Shown piece by piece: positions 10,104 to 19,712 of a stretch of DNA of 64,000 nt; within the stretch, counting starts at the first letter, position 1; the number at the start of each line of letters is the position of its first letter. The stretch is from NCBI GenBank assembly GCA_019823025.1, contig CP081940.1, forward strand, positions 930,001-994,000. The letters are read 5' to 3'. Origin of the DNA: Methylophilales bacterium (GTDB taxonomy: Bacteria > Pseudomonadota > Gammaproteobacteria > Burkholderiales > Methylophilaceae). The notes beneath the pieces are model-generated. The model was not told where the DNA came from. It worked only from the letters and a program-made list of their open reading frames with translations, and did not search any database. The translations under genes were made by a program, and so were the position numbers.

Positions 10104-10885
10104 TTAATTAATCCTGAAGTTGGTGAGCTTGGGTCTGCTTGATAAAACTTTTTCTTCATCCTACCTGCTAGGAAAGCCTCCCTCCCTGATTCAATAGCTT
10201 TTTTCATTGCAGCCGCCATTAAAATAGGATTTTCGGCAGCCGCAATGGCTGTATTCATTAAAACCCCATCACAACCAAGCTCCATTGCAATAACTGCATC
10301 TGAAGCAGTACCTACGCCTGCGTCTACAATGACTGGAACCTTTGCATTATCAATGATAATTTCTAAATTATGAGGGTTTAAGATACCCATTCCAGAACCG
10401 ATGAGTGATGCTAATGGCATGATGGCACAGCAGCCTATATCTTCAAGTTCTTTTGCAATAATAGGATCATCTGATGTATAAACCATGACATCAAATCCTT
10501 CCTTAATTAAAATTTTGGCAGCCTCTACAGTTTCAACAACATTCGGATATAGCGTATTTGGATCACCTAAGACCTCTAATTTGACAAGGTTATGTCCGTC
10601 TAAAAGTTCTCTCGCAAGTCGCAATGTTCTAATGGCATCATCTTTTGTATAACATCCTGCTGTATTGGGTAAATATGTATATTTTTCCTTGGGTATAAAA
10701 TCTAACAAAGATTCTTCTTTAATATCTTGTCCAATATTAGTTCTTCTAATTGCAACCGTCACAATCTCTGCACCACTTTCTTTTATAGCTGTTTGGGTTT
10801 CTTTAAAATCTTTATATTTACCTGTGCCTACTAGAAGCCTAGATAAATAATGTTTTCCTGCAATTAAAAATTTGTCTGATTCCAT
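10100..10885 (-). CDS. thiG: Thiazole synthase
   Basis: Makes the thiazole phosphate half of thiamine from deoxyxylulose-5-phosphate, dehydroglycine and sulfur delivered by ThiS thiocarboxylate. The 261-residue TIM-barrel protein has the active-site lysine in VKLEVLGD (K102), glycine-rich phosphate-binding turns, [18 protein letters not shown], and a C-terminal [18 protein letters not shown] stretch typical of ThiG. It starts 3 bases after the thiS stop. No thiO/thiH, thiF or thiE is visible nearby. Confidence 0.95.
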   Translation of the reverse strand: MESDKFLIAGKHYLSRLLVGTGKYKDFKETQTAIKESGAEIVTVAIRRTNIGQDIKEESLLDFIPKEKYTYLPNTAGCYTKDDAIRTLRLARELLDGHNLVKLEVLGDPNTLYPNVVETVEAAKILIKEGFDVMVYTSDDPIIAKELEDIGCCAIMPLASLIGSGMGILNPHNLEIIIDNAKVPVIVDAGVGTASDAVIAMELGCDGVLMNTAIAAAENPILMAAAMKKAIESGREAFLAGRMKKKFYQADPSSPTSGLIK

Positions 10886-10888
10886 TAA

Positions 10889-11092
10889 TTAGCCGCCACC
10901 TACGGCTATAACAATCTCGAGTTTGTCACCCTCTTTTAAAAAGGTTTGAGAGAAATTACTTTTTGAAATTATTTCCCCATTATATTCTATGGCAAACTTT
11001 TTTTCATTAAGTGCTAATTCTTTAATTAATGTAGTAAGGCACATTTCTGAAGCTTCAAAACTTTTTTGTTGCCCATTAACGTAAATTTTCAT
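10889..11092 (-). CDS. thiS: Sulfur carrier protein ThiS
   Basis: 67-residue ubiquitin-fold sulfur carrier. Its C-terminal Gly-Gly tail (IVIAVGGG) is adenylated and converted to a thiocarboxylate for ThiG. I choose ATG at 11092 because the protein then begins MKIYVNGQQKSF, the normal ThiS start; longer in-frame extensions upstream add only low-complexity Phe/Lys sequence. It is 3 bases from thiG. The upstream region has no recognisable TPP riboswitch. Confidence 0.92.
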   Translation of the reverse strand: MKIYVNGQQKSFEASEMCLTTLIKELALNEKKFAIEYNGEIISKSNFSQTFLKEGDKLEIVIAVGGG

Positions 11093-11154
11093 CAGGTTAT
11101 TTTTAAAATTAAAAAATTTGAATTTATTACTATAACCTTTATCATATAACAGTA

Positions 11155-11173
11155 ATTGGGACAAAATCCCAAT
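11155..11173. other. Inverted repeat between thiS and the divergent small ORF
   Basis: ATTGGGA (11155-11161), loop CAAAA, TCCCAAT (11167-11173): a perfect 7-bp stem in the 113-base divergent region between thiS and the putative gene at 11206. It could be an operator or a leader hairpin. It is not a terminator, since no T-run follows on either strand. Confidence 0.35.
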
Positions 11174-11205
11174 AATTTTTAAATTCCCAAAAGGAAAAAA
11201 ATATT

Positions 11206-11364
11206 TTGAAAAGAAAAAAAACAAATCCTCAGCTTTACCAAGTGCAAACTGACACTTCTAATTTAAAACTTGAAAGTGATGTTAAAACTCAATCAAAAGA
11301 GATAAAAAAAATAAACCACAACAATTTTCATAGAGCACTCGAAGCTTTTTCTGATTGCGTTTAG
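11206..11364 (+). CDS. Putative small basic protein, 52 aa (TTG start)
   Basis: Unrecognised. From TTG 11206 the frame encodes 52 residues beginning MKRKKTNPQLYQVQTDTSN and ending FHRALEAFSDCV, then TAG. An AAGGA motif at 11190-11194 lies 11 bases upstream. The composition is protein-like (mixed, not repetitive) and codon use resembles neighbours. It has no signal peptide or membrane segment. The 3' end overlaps the 3' end of the convergent hydrolase gene by 4 bases, the same tight packing seen at real gene ends here. Against it: the non-ATG start and short length. I give no function. Confidence 0.5.
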   Translation: MKRKKTNPQLYQVQTDTSNLKLESDVKTQSKEIKKINHNNFHRALEAFSDCV

Positions 11365-12101
11365 CTTTTTAAAGCTCTATTAAATAGGCCGAAAGTTAAC
11401 TGATAACATATTGCTGCAAGTTCAGCATCATATCTTTCGCCCTCATCTCTCATAAAAGCATGTTGAGCATTAAATTCATGCCAGCTGAATTTAATTTTAG
11501 TATCTAGCAGTTGTTGATGTATATTTGTTCGTTTCTCAGTAGGTATATGATTATCTTGCTTTCCCCAAATCATTAATAATTCACCCTGAATGTCTGAAAG
11601 TCTTTCCATACTGTGCTGTCCAGGTTTATTTGGGATTGTATTTGTATGAAGATCTGTAGCATAAAAGCAGGCTGTAGCCTTAATACTTGGATTAAGAGCA
11701 GCTCTAAATGCAAGATGACCACCAATGCAAAAACCCATTGCACCGATATGACCATTTGACCACTTTTGTGTTTCGATCCAGTCAATCATGGCTTGATTAT
11801 CTGAATCATATGATTGAACATCTTTTTCAGATTTATCAGCATTGCCTTTATCTCTTCCTGCATCATCGTAATTAAGCACGGTGCCAATTTCATTAAGTTC
11901 ATGAAAAACTTCGGGCACCAAAACTACAAATCCGTGGCTTGCTAAAATTTTGGCAGCTCTTTCTATTGGGCCTGTTTGTTGAAAAATTTCTGAATAAAAA
12001 AGAATAGCAGGAAACTTCGAGGTTGATTTTGGCCTATGAACATAAGTTCTCATTATTCCTGTTGGTGTATTTAAATCAACAAACTCAGACTCTAGTATCA
12101 T
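11361..12101 (-). CDS. Dienelactone hydrolase family protein
   Basis: 246-residue cytoplasmic alpha/beta hydrolase. The dienelactone-hydrolase triad is visible as Cys125 in GFCIGG, Asp183 in WGKQDNHIPTEK, and His214 in NAQHAFMRDE. The start MILESEFVDLNTPTG resembles many proteobacterial carboxymethylenebutenolidase-like proteins. True substrates of such stand-alone members are usually unknown; no chlorocatechol pathway genes are nearby, so the original substrate name should not be assumed. It is flanked by a small ORF (convergent) and a lipoprotein gene 95 bases upstream. Confidence 0.88.
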   Translation of the reverse strand: MILESEFVDLNTPTGIMRTYVHRPKSTSKFPAILFYSEIFQQTGPIERAAKILASHGFVVLVPEVFHELNEIGTVLNYDDAGRDKGNADKSEKDVQSYDSDNQAMIDWIETQKWSNGHIGAMGFCIGGHLAFRAALNPSIKATACFYATDLHTNTIPNKPGQHSMERLSDIQGELLMIWGKQDNHIPTEKRTNIHQQLLDTKIKFSWHEFNAQHAFMRDEGERYDAELAAICYQLTFGLFNRALKS

Positions 12102-12196
12102 GACTATCCCTGTAAAAAATTTTTTATTTTACTTTAAATAAAATAAATAAATTAAAATATTTAATAAAGTAAGATGTTTAATTATTAAATCATATT

Positions 12197-12547
12197 TTAT
12201 TCAAATTGTACGGCGCATTCACTATATAAAATAGTATCTTCTTTTTTGACGGTGGTGGTCTTCTCATTAAATACTAATTTAGTAATTCCATTTGAAAAAA
12301 CATTCGAAATTTCTGTTTTATCAAGTTTAATTTCTCTTTTTGGAAAAATTATCCAAAGACTTTCTTTATCATCACCAACGTAACGAACAAAGAAATATTT
12401 TTTTTGATTACAAACATATTTAATTGAATCTTCAGGCGTTGTGTCTATTTCCCCGCCATCTTCAAATAATTCATCAATTGAATAATCTTTTGAAGCACAG
12501 CCAACAATAAAAATCAAAAAAAATATATTTAAAATAAGCTGTCTCAT
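12197..12547 (-). CDS. Small lipoprotein, possibly MliC-like lysozyme inhibitor
   Basis: 116 residues with a lipoprotein signal (MRQLILNIFFLIFIVGC; lipobox IVGC, Cys17). The mature part has two cysteines, C46 in IKYVCNQ and C111 in YSECAV, plus a short beta-rich body (FFVRYVG, LWIIFPKREIKL, ITKLVF). Size, the paired terminal cysteines and beta pattern resemble membrane-bound lysozyme inhibitors of the MliC/C-type family, but identity is weak by eye. It sits 9 bases downstream of rodA, so it may be transcribed with the cell-shape cluster, which suits a periplasmic envelope role. Confidence 0.55.
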   Translation of the reverse strand: MRQLILNIFFLIFIVGCASKDYSIDELFEDGGEIDTTPEDSIKYVCNQKKYFFVRYVGDDKESLWIIFPKREIKLDKTEISNVFSNGITKLVFNEKTTTVKKEDTILYSECAVQFE

Positions 12548-12556
12548 AGTTTTTAT

Positions 12557-13648
12557 TTAATTTGCTATTAAAGTTTTATGATAATTTAAGCTCATTATTA
12601 TACCGACACTAGCCAATGAAACTACCATGGATGTGCCTCCATAACTCATAAAAGGTAATGGTAAGCCGACAATTGGAACTAATCCACTAATCATTGCAAT
12701 GTTGACAAAAATAGCGCTAAAAATTGAAACACCTAGGGATACAGTTAAAAGCTTTGAGAACGTACTTTGCATATTGTTTGCCAAAATAAATATCCTGAAT
12801 ATAAGCAGAAAAAACAAAACAAAAATTATAGTTACACCAAAAAAACCAAATTCCTCAGAATAGACAGCAAAAATAAAATCAGTGTTCGCTTCTGGTAAAA
12901 AATTTAAATTTGTTTGTGATCCTTCTCCCCAACCTTTCCCAAAACCACCACCCGAACCTATGGCAATCATGGATTGAATTGTATGATAGCCAGCACCTAA
13001 TGGATCAACAAAAGGATCAAACATATTAATGATCCTATTTTTTTGATAAGCATGAAGATTGATCCAGATGAGAGGTGAGGAAAGAATGGTAAAAATCATA
13101 GACAAGATTATTAAACGCCAGGAAATGCCCGCTAAAAAAATAATCAAAAAACCAGACAAGGCAATCATGATAGATGTGCCTAAATCAGGTTGAAGTAATA
13201 CAAGGTAGACGGGAATACAAATTAAAAAGATGGCTGTGAAGTGGAGTCGTAAAGAAATCTTATTTTGATACTGTTGATAAAGCCAAGCTATCATTATTGG
13301 TAAGGTAATTTTCATTAATTCAGAAGGTTGTAGGTTTAAAACGCCAAAAGCTAACCACCTTTTCGCCCCATTACTTTCTACCCCAAAAAAATGCACTAAG
13401 ATTAATAAAAATATAGTGATTAAAAACAACACAGGAGCGTACCAAAACAAAATACGAGGATTGGTAAAGACTAAAATTGTAAAAACTATCAGTCCAACAA
13501 AAATATTTATAACTTGACTAATAATAATACTCGAAGTGTCTAAATTGCTCCCTGATAAACTAATCAAGCCCAGAAATATAATGACGGAAGTAATAGCTAA
13601 AAGGGGCATATCAATTCTTTTTTTATATTTTTGTAAGACTTTAATCAT
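12557..13648 (-). CDS. rodA: Peptidoglycan glycosyltransferase RodA (SEDS family)
   Basis: 363-residue inner-membrane SEDS polymerase that elongates glycan strands with PBP2 in the rod complex. About ten hydrophobic helices are visible. SEDS motifs include the loop FLPEANTDFIFAVYSEEFG, whose acidic residues include the catalytic-type Asp, and the C-terminal PLPFMSYGGTSM. The length fits RodA (about 370) rather than FtsW. It starts 6 bases after mrdA, as expected in mreBCD-mrdA-rodA order. Confidence 0.96.
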   Translation of the reverse strand: MIKVLQKYKKRIDMPLLAITSVIIFLGLISLSGSNLDTSSIIISQVINIFVGLIVFTILVFTNPRILFWYAPVLFLITIFLLILVHFFGVESNGAKRWLAFGVLNLQPSELMKITLPIMIAWLYQQYQNKISLRLHFTAIFLICIPVYLVLLQPDLGTSIMIALSGFLIIFLAGISWRLIILSMIFTILSSPLIWINLHAYQKNRIINMFDPFVDPLGAGYHTIQSMIAIGSGGGFGKGWGEGSQTNLNFLPEANTDFIFAVYSEEFGFFGVTIIFVLFFLLIFRIFILANNMQSTFSKLLTVSLGVSIFSAIFVNIAMISGLVPIVGLPLPFMSYGGTSMVVSLASVGIIMSLNYHKTLIAN

Positions 13649-13654
13649 AATTTT

Positions 13655-15463
13655 TTATTTATATAAATAAGCATCTAAAACTTTTTTTGCAATTGGACCT
13701 GCTACCGAGCCACCGTGACCCCCATTCTCAACGATAACGGCGATGACAATTTCAGGCTCAATAGCAGGAGCATAGGTAATAAAAAGGGCATGATCTTTAA
13801 GTTTATCAGGAAGGATATCCTCGTTATATTCTTCATCTATTTTTAAACCAAATAATTGAGCCGTCCCAGTTTTAGATGCCATTTGATAATTTGATTTTCT
13901 GCCTAAAAAAGCAGCGGTTCCTCCCTCTTTTGTGACATTCACCATTCCTTTCTTAACCCATTTTAGGTTTTCATCTGAGTAGCTTTGTTTTTTCTCTTTG
14001 ACTTTTTGTTTATCTTGGTTGATTCCATCAATGCTTAAAAGTAAGTGGGGCTTTATTGATAATCTTGGGTTCGCAAGTTTTGCTGTGGCATTTGCAAGCT
14101 GGAGTGGTGTGACAAGAGTAAATCCTTGGCCAATTGCAGTAATCGCAGTTTCCCCAGCATACCAACTTTCATTAAACTTCTTTTTTTTCCAGGCTTTATT
14201 GGCAATTAAACCACTTTTTTCTCCATCAATATCAATGTCAGTCTTCTTACCAAAGTTAAAGTCATCAAGCACCTTATTTAATTTAGGGATTCCTAATTCA
14301 AGACCTAATCCATAGAAAAAGGTATCGCATGAAACAGCAATTGCTTTAATCATATCTACAGTTCCGTGGCCTCCTCGTTTCCAATCACGAAATACTTTAG
14401 AAGATCTTGGCATTTTAAAATATCCAATATCGAAAATTGAAAAAGGGGGTTTTCTTATATTGTTTTTAAGAGCAGCAAGAGCGACAAAAGGCTTAAGCGT
14501 AGAGCCTGGCGGATAAAGGCCAGCAACGACCCTATCGAGCATGACTCTTGAGTTTTTATCGTTTAGATTAGCCCAAGCTTCATGAGATATGCCGTTTGTA
14601 AATAAAGCTGGATTAAATGTTGGTTGACTCACATAAGCAAGTACCTCAGAATTTTTTGGATTGATTGCGACAAGAGCCCCCTTTTTCTCACCAAATGCTT
14701 TCTCAGCAATTTTTTGCAATCTATAATCAATTGTTAAATTGATAACCTTTCCAGGAATAGGCTTTTTTTCTTGTAAAGTTCTAATGATGTTTTGCTTGGC
14801 ATCCACTTCAATCTCTCTAAATCCTGGTGTTCCATGTATTAAATTCTCGTAGAATTTTTCAGTACCTGATTTACCAATATGTGTGCTACCCAAATATCGA
14901 TTAGTTAAATTTTCTTTTTCTAAGGAATTGATATCTTTGTCATTAATTCTATTTATAAATCCAATTAGGTGCGCAGATGACTTTCCCTGAGGATAGTCTC
15001 TTATAAACCTTTGTTTAATTTTAAGGTTCGGAAATAAATATTGATGTGCAACGAAACGAGCGATTTGTTTATCGTTCAGATTAAAGCTGATGGGAACTGT
15101 ATTTTCATATAAGTAACTAATTTTTTTATTAACAATGTCAGTGTCAATATCAATATTTAATTTAGTTTTTAAACGGTGTCTTATTTCAGGAAGCGCAGAA
15201 AAAGACGCACGATCTATTTCTAAGGAATGAACTAATTTGTTATCAGCTAAAATTATATTATTTCTATCGAGAATGACTCCTCTTTTGGGAGGGGTCGGAA
15301 TAATTTTAATACTATTATTTTTACTTAGTGCGGTAAATCTATCAAACTGTATGATCTGTAAATAAAATATTTTTAATAAAGGAATGAGCAGCAGGATGAT
15401 TAAAAATACAAATAGTATTTGAATTCTTTTTTTAAAAAAATATTTAAAACGATAATTATCCAA
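13655..15463 (-). CDS. mrdA: Penicillin-binding protein 2
   Basis: 602-residue class B PBP, the cross-linking transpeptidase of cell elongation. One N-terminal membrane anchor lies at about residues 15-37. A dimerisation/pedestal domain follows. The transpeptidase has all three active-site motifs: S321-T-L-K324, S378-C-D, and K531-T-G-T. It is 8 bases after mreD and 6 before rodA, its SEDS partner. Confidence 0.96.
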   Translation of the reverse strand: MDNYRFKYFFKKRIQILFVFLIILLLIPLLKIFYLQIIQFDRFTALSKNNSIKIIPTPPKRGVILDRNNIILADNKLVHSLEIDRASFSALPEIRHRLKTKLNIDIDTDIVNKKISYLYENTVPISFNLNDKQIARFVAHQYLFPNLKIKQRFIRDYPQGKSSAHLIGFINRINDKDINSLEKENLTNRYLGSTHIGKSGTEKFYENLIHGTPGFREIEVDAKQNIIRTLQEKKPIPGKVINLTIDYRLQKIAEKAFGEKKGALVAINPKNSEVLAYVSQPTFNPALFTNGISHEAWANLNDKNSRVMLDRVVAGLYPPGSTLKPFVALAALKNNIRKPPFSIFDIGYFKMPRSSKVFRDWKRGGHGTVDMIKAIAVSCDTFFYGLGLELGIPKLNKVLDDFNFGKKTDIDIDGEKSGLIANKAWKKKKFNESWYAGETAITAIGQGFTLVTPLQLANATAKLANPRLSIKPHLLLSIDGINQDKQKVKEKKQSYSDENLKWVKKGMVNVTKEGGTAAFLGRKSNYQMASKTGTAQLFGLKIDEEYNEDILPDKLKDHALFITYAPAIEPEIVIAVIVENGGHGGSVAGPIAKKVLDAYLYK

Positions 15464-15471
15464 AATAAAAT

Positions 15472-15978
15472 TTAAGTGCCATAAGTTCTTTCATAAAAAA
15501 TTTGAAAAATTACTAAAATTACAAAAGTGATAGCTATTTCTATTATTAAATAATTTAATAAGCTTCCATTGATATGAAAAGTAGGATTAAAATTTTGAGA
15601 TATGATCGTTACAACTATTATACCAAGGCAAATAGATAGAAATTTAAGAAGAATTGCTTGAGGCCTTGTCGGTATTAAAAAATATTTTTGGTAAAAAATT
15701 TGGAGACCATATAAAAGCAGGAATGCGATGGTGTATTGTCCTAAAATTGACCCAATCAAAATATCTACTATGACACCCATCAAAAAGACTTTAGTGATAT
15801 TAATTGATATTAAATTAGATGAAATAGTTATTACCATTAATGCTAAGAAATACTCTGGGTAAATATTAATATTTAAAAAACTAAATAAATTTATGAAACT
15901 GAAAAAAGTAGAGACTAAAAATAACCCAACAAATAACTTTTGTTGTCTTAGTTTAACGTCATGAGATTTTTTTAGCAT
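15472..15978 (-). CDS. mreD: Rod shape-determining protein MreD
   Basis: 168-residue, very hydrophobic inner-membrane protein with about five predicted helices. The family diverges strongly, so the call rests on size, helix pattern, a C-terminal IEIAITFVILVIFQIFYER stretch, and position between mreC (3-base gap) and mrdA (8-base gap). It helps anchor the MreB-RodA-PBP2 complex. Confidence 0.9.
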   Translation of the reverse strand: MLKKSHDVKLRQQKLFVGLFLVSTFFSFINLFSFLNINIYPEYFLALMVITISSNLISINITKVFLMGVIVDILIGSILGQYTIAFLLLYGLQIFYQKYFLIPTRPQAILLKFLSICLGIIVVTIISQNFNPTFHINGSLLNYLIIEIAITFVILVIFQIFYERTYGT

Positions 15979-15981
15979 GTT

Positions 15982-16812
15982 TTAATAATCAAGAATGGTA
16001 ATTAAAGAAAATTGACTTGAAAAGGTTGCTGGCTGTAATAAAATTTTGTTAAATTGTTTATCTTCCGGAGACACCTCAACGACTTTTCCTATATTAATTC
16101 CACTAGGGTATACGTTATCGAGACCTGAAGTCACAAATGTGTCTCCAGGAGCGACGTCTATTGAAGCAGGAAAGAAAGGGATTACTAAAAAATCAGCATC
16201 ACCATAAATGATGGCATGATTTTGTCCATTATCTTGGAGTGCGTTGACAGCAAATTTTTTTGAAAGTAAGGGAACAACTTCACTTGTTTGGTCATAGGTT
16301 GAATATATTTGCCCAACTAAACCTGACCTGTTTACGACTGGCATGCCTTGACGAATTCCATCCTTTTCACCCTTGTTGATTGTAATTATCTGTGCCCTGC
16401 CTCTTATAGTTGGCCTAATAATCTCAGCGGGATAAGTTTTTTTTGGAGAATATTTTTTTGATAAGAGCGTTATCTTTCTCAAGTTATCATTCTCAGCTAC
16501 CAGAAATTTTCTTATTTGATTTTCAATGGAAAGGCTATCAACTTGAATATTAAGTTGATTTATTTCTTCTTCTAACAGAGCTTTAGATTTTGATAAGCTT
16601 TGAAAATTAGCAAAAAAATTAATGGAGTCATTAGTTAAAATGATCAAAGGGGAAGTGATAAATGAAAAATCTTTTCTAATTTGCTTAAGATATTCATATC
16701 GACTGTCCATAAACATCATGAGCACAGCCAAGAAAACAAAAAGAATAAAATAAGTTAAAGAAAAGTTAGTAGTAAATAAGCTTAATTCTTTTTTAGAAAC
16801 CTTGATTGCCAT
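15982..16812 (-). CDS. mreC: Rod shape-determining protein MreC
   Basis: 276-residue bitopic protein. A membrane helix lies around residues 14-34. A coiled coil around 70-105 (KALLEEEINQLNIQVDSLSI) follows. The beta-rich periplasmic domain has the family pattern INKGEKDGIRQGMPVVN and DTFVTSGLDNVYPSGINIGKV. MreC activates PBP2-RodA. It begins 5 bases after mreB in a conserved operon. Confidence 0.95.
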   Translation of the reverse strand: MAIKVSKKELSLFTTNFSLTYFILFVFLAVLMMFMDSRYEYLKQIRKDFSFITSPLIILTNDSINFFANFQSLSKSKALLEEEINQLNIQVDSLSIENQIRKFLVAENDNLRKITLLSKKYSPKKTYPAEIIRPTIRGRAQIITINKGEKDGIRQGMPVVNRSGLVGQIYSTYDQTSEVVPLLSKKFAVNALQDNGQNHAIIYGDADFLVIPFFPASIDVAPGDTFVTSGLDNVYPSGINIGKVVEVSPEDKQFNKILLQPATFSSQFSLITILDY

Positions 16813-16817
16813 TATGT

Positions 16818-17876
<1,059 letters not shown>

Positions 17877-17915
17877 TTATATAAGATTGAATTTTAAAGT
17901 GTCTTCGTATCCTTG

Positions 17916-17921
17916 TATAAT
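17916..17921 (+). promoter_or_regulatory. Candidate -10 box for gatCAB
   Basis: TATAAT at 17916-17921, in the 95-base divergent region between mreB and gatC, is a perfect sigma-70 -10 hexamer placed 48 bases before gatC. The matching -35 (about 17893-17898) is poor, TTTAAA-like. Because the element is nearly symmetric (TTATTATA on the other strand), it could also serve mreB. Confidence 0.35.
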
Positions 17922-17968
17922 AACTGATTAATCAACATAAATTAAACAAAAAATGGTGTTTTAATAAA

Positions 17969-18256
17969 ATGAAATTCGATAATGACGAAATTAAAAAAAT
18001 TGCCCATTTAGCTCGAATAAATATAAATGAAAATGAGGCTAATAAAGTGAGTGAAAAGTTAGAAGGGATTTTAGGACTCATCGACCAAATGACTGAGGTA
18101 AATACAGATAGTATTGAACCTATGGCCCATGCCCTTGATATTAAGCAGCCCTTAAGAGAAGACAAAGTGACCGAAGTGGATATGAGAGAAAAATCCTTAA
18201 AATTATCAAATGAAACTGATCAATCTTTGTTTATTGTCCCAAGAGTGATTGAATAA
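17969..18256 (+). CDS. gatC: Asp/Glu-tRNA amidotransferase subunit C
   Basis: 95-residue subunit that wraps around GatA and stabilises the GatCAB complex, which converts misacylated Glu-tRNA-Gln or Asp-tRNA-Asn to the amide form. The family pattern is visible as [16 protein letters not shown] at the start, then [18 protein letters not shown] and LREDKVTE near residue 70. It is first of gatC-gatA-gatB on the plus strand. Confidence 0.95.
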   Translation: MKFDNDEIKKIAHLARININENEANKVSEKLEGILGLIDQMTEVNTDSIEPMAHALDIKQPLREDKVTEVDMREKSLKLSNETDQSLFIVPRVIE

Positions 18257-18257
18257 G

Positions 18258-19712
18258 ATGTTAAATTTATCCCTTAAAGAACTTTCAGAAGGATTAAAAG
18301 AAAAAAAATTTTCCAGCGTAGAGCTTACGAAATTTTTTTTAAATCGAGTAGATCTTCATAACTCATCTATAAATGCTTTTATCACGACTGATAAAGATAA
18401 AAGTTTGGCAATGGCAAAGCGCTCAGATGAAATTATCAAGGAGGGAAATCAGAATTATTTAACCGGGATTCCAATAGCGCAAAAGGATATTTTTTGTGCA
18501 GAGGGATGGAAAACAAGTTGTGGTTCAAAAATGTTGGATAATTTTATTGCTCCATATGATTCAACGGTAATAAGTAAATTTAATGCAGTGGGCGCAGTGA
18601 ACCTAGGCAAAACCAATATGGATGAATTTGCTATGGGGTCATCTAATGAGACTTCCTTTTATGGCAATGTCAAAAATCCGTGGGATATAAAAACTGTTCC
18701 AGGAGGAAGCTCAGGGGGAAGTGCAGCTGCTGTTGCTGGAATGTTAGCTCCAGCTGCGACGGCGACAGATACAGGTGGTTCGATAAGGCAGCCTGCTTCA
18801 TTGTGTGGTTTGACAGGTTTAAAGCCGACTTATGGTTTAGTTTCAAGGTATGGCATGATTGCATTTGCATCAAGTCTAGATCAAGCGGGACCCATGTGTC
18901 ATTCGGCAGAAGATTGTGCTGCAATGATGAATGTGATGAGTGGCCATGACCCTAAAGATTCCACTAGTATACAAAGAGAAAAAGAAAATTATTTAACAGA
19001 TATTAATAACCCTATTAAGGGATTAAAAATTGGTGTCCCAAAAGAATTTTTTAGTGAAGGACTAGATCCACAGGTTGAGAAAATAATAGAACAGGGTATC
19101 AGCGAATATAAAAAATTGGGCGCTGAAATTGTAGAGATATCTTTACCGAATAACCATTTATCCATACCCGTTTATTATGTCATTGCACCTGCTGAGGCAT
19201 CTAGTAATTTATCCAGATATGACGGCGTTCGATATGGCTATCGAACAAAAGAATATGATGACCTGATGGACATGTATTGTAAGACTAGAGAAGAAGGTTT
19301 TGGCGATGAAGTAAAAAGAAGAATAATGATTGGCACCTATGTTCTTAGTGCAGGCTACTACGATGCTTATTATTTAAAAGCACAAAAAATTAGAAGATTA
19401 ATCTCAGAAGATTTCAAAAAGGCTTTTGAAAAATGTGATGTCATCTTAGGTCCTTCGGCACCTTCTGTTGCTTTTCCAATTGGCGATAAAAAAGAAGACC
19501 CACTAAAAATGTACATGCAAGATGTTTACACAATTTCAACTAACCTTGCTGGATTACCAGGTTTATCGATGCCTGGGGGACTGATGAATAATCTTCCTGT
19601 AGGTATTCAGCTCATAGGCAATTATTTTACTGAATCAAAGTTATTAAATATTGCTCATATATTTCAAACGAATACAAATTGGCATAATTTAACTCCTGAG
19701 GAGTTCAAATAA
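18258..19712 (+). CDS. gatA: Asp/Glu-tRNA amidotransferase subunit A
   Basis: Amidase-signature enzyme that releases ammonia from glutamine for tRNA transamidation. I choose ATG 18258, one base after the gatC stop, over the in-frame TTG at 18249. The 484-residue protein has the full Ser-cisSer-Lys triad: Lys76 in PIAQKDIF, Ser151 in [10 protein letters not shown] and nucleophile Ser175 in [11 protein letters not shown]. Ammonia passes through a channel to GatB. It overlaps gatB by one base (TAATG). Confidence 0.97.
   Translation: MLNLSLKELSEGLKEKKFSSVELTKFFLNRVDLHNSSINAFITTDKDKSLAMAKRSDEIIKEGNQNYLTGIPIAQKDIFCAEGWKTSCGSKMLDNFIAPYDSTVISKFNAVGAVNLGKTNMDEFAMGSSNETSFYGNVKNPWDIKTVPGGSSGGSAAAVAGMLAPAATATDTGGSIRQPASLCGLTGLKPTYGLVSRYGMIAFASSLDQAGPMCHSAEDCAAMMNVMSGHDPKDSTSIQREKENYLTDINNPIKGLKIGVPKEFFSEGLDPQVEKIIEQGISEYKKLGAEIVEISLPNNHLSIPVYYVIAPAEASSNLSRYDGVRYGYRTKEYDDLMDMYCKTREEGFGDEVKRRIMIGTYVLSAGYYDAYYLKAQKIRRLISEDFKKAFEKCDVILGPSAPSVAFPIGDKKEDPLKMYMQDVYTISTNLAGLPGLSMPGGLMNNLPVGIQLIGNYFTESKLLNIAHIFQTNTNWHNLTPEEFK

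Noticed and set aside
11093..11205. TPP (THI-box) riboswitch upstream of thiS
   Set aside because: I read the minus strand of this gap and found no CTGAGA or paired THI motifs; it is also too short for a full TPP aptamer plus expression platform.
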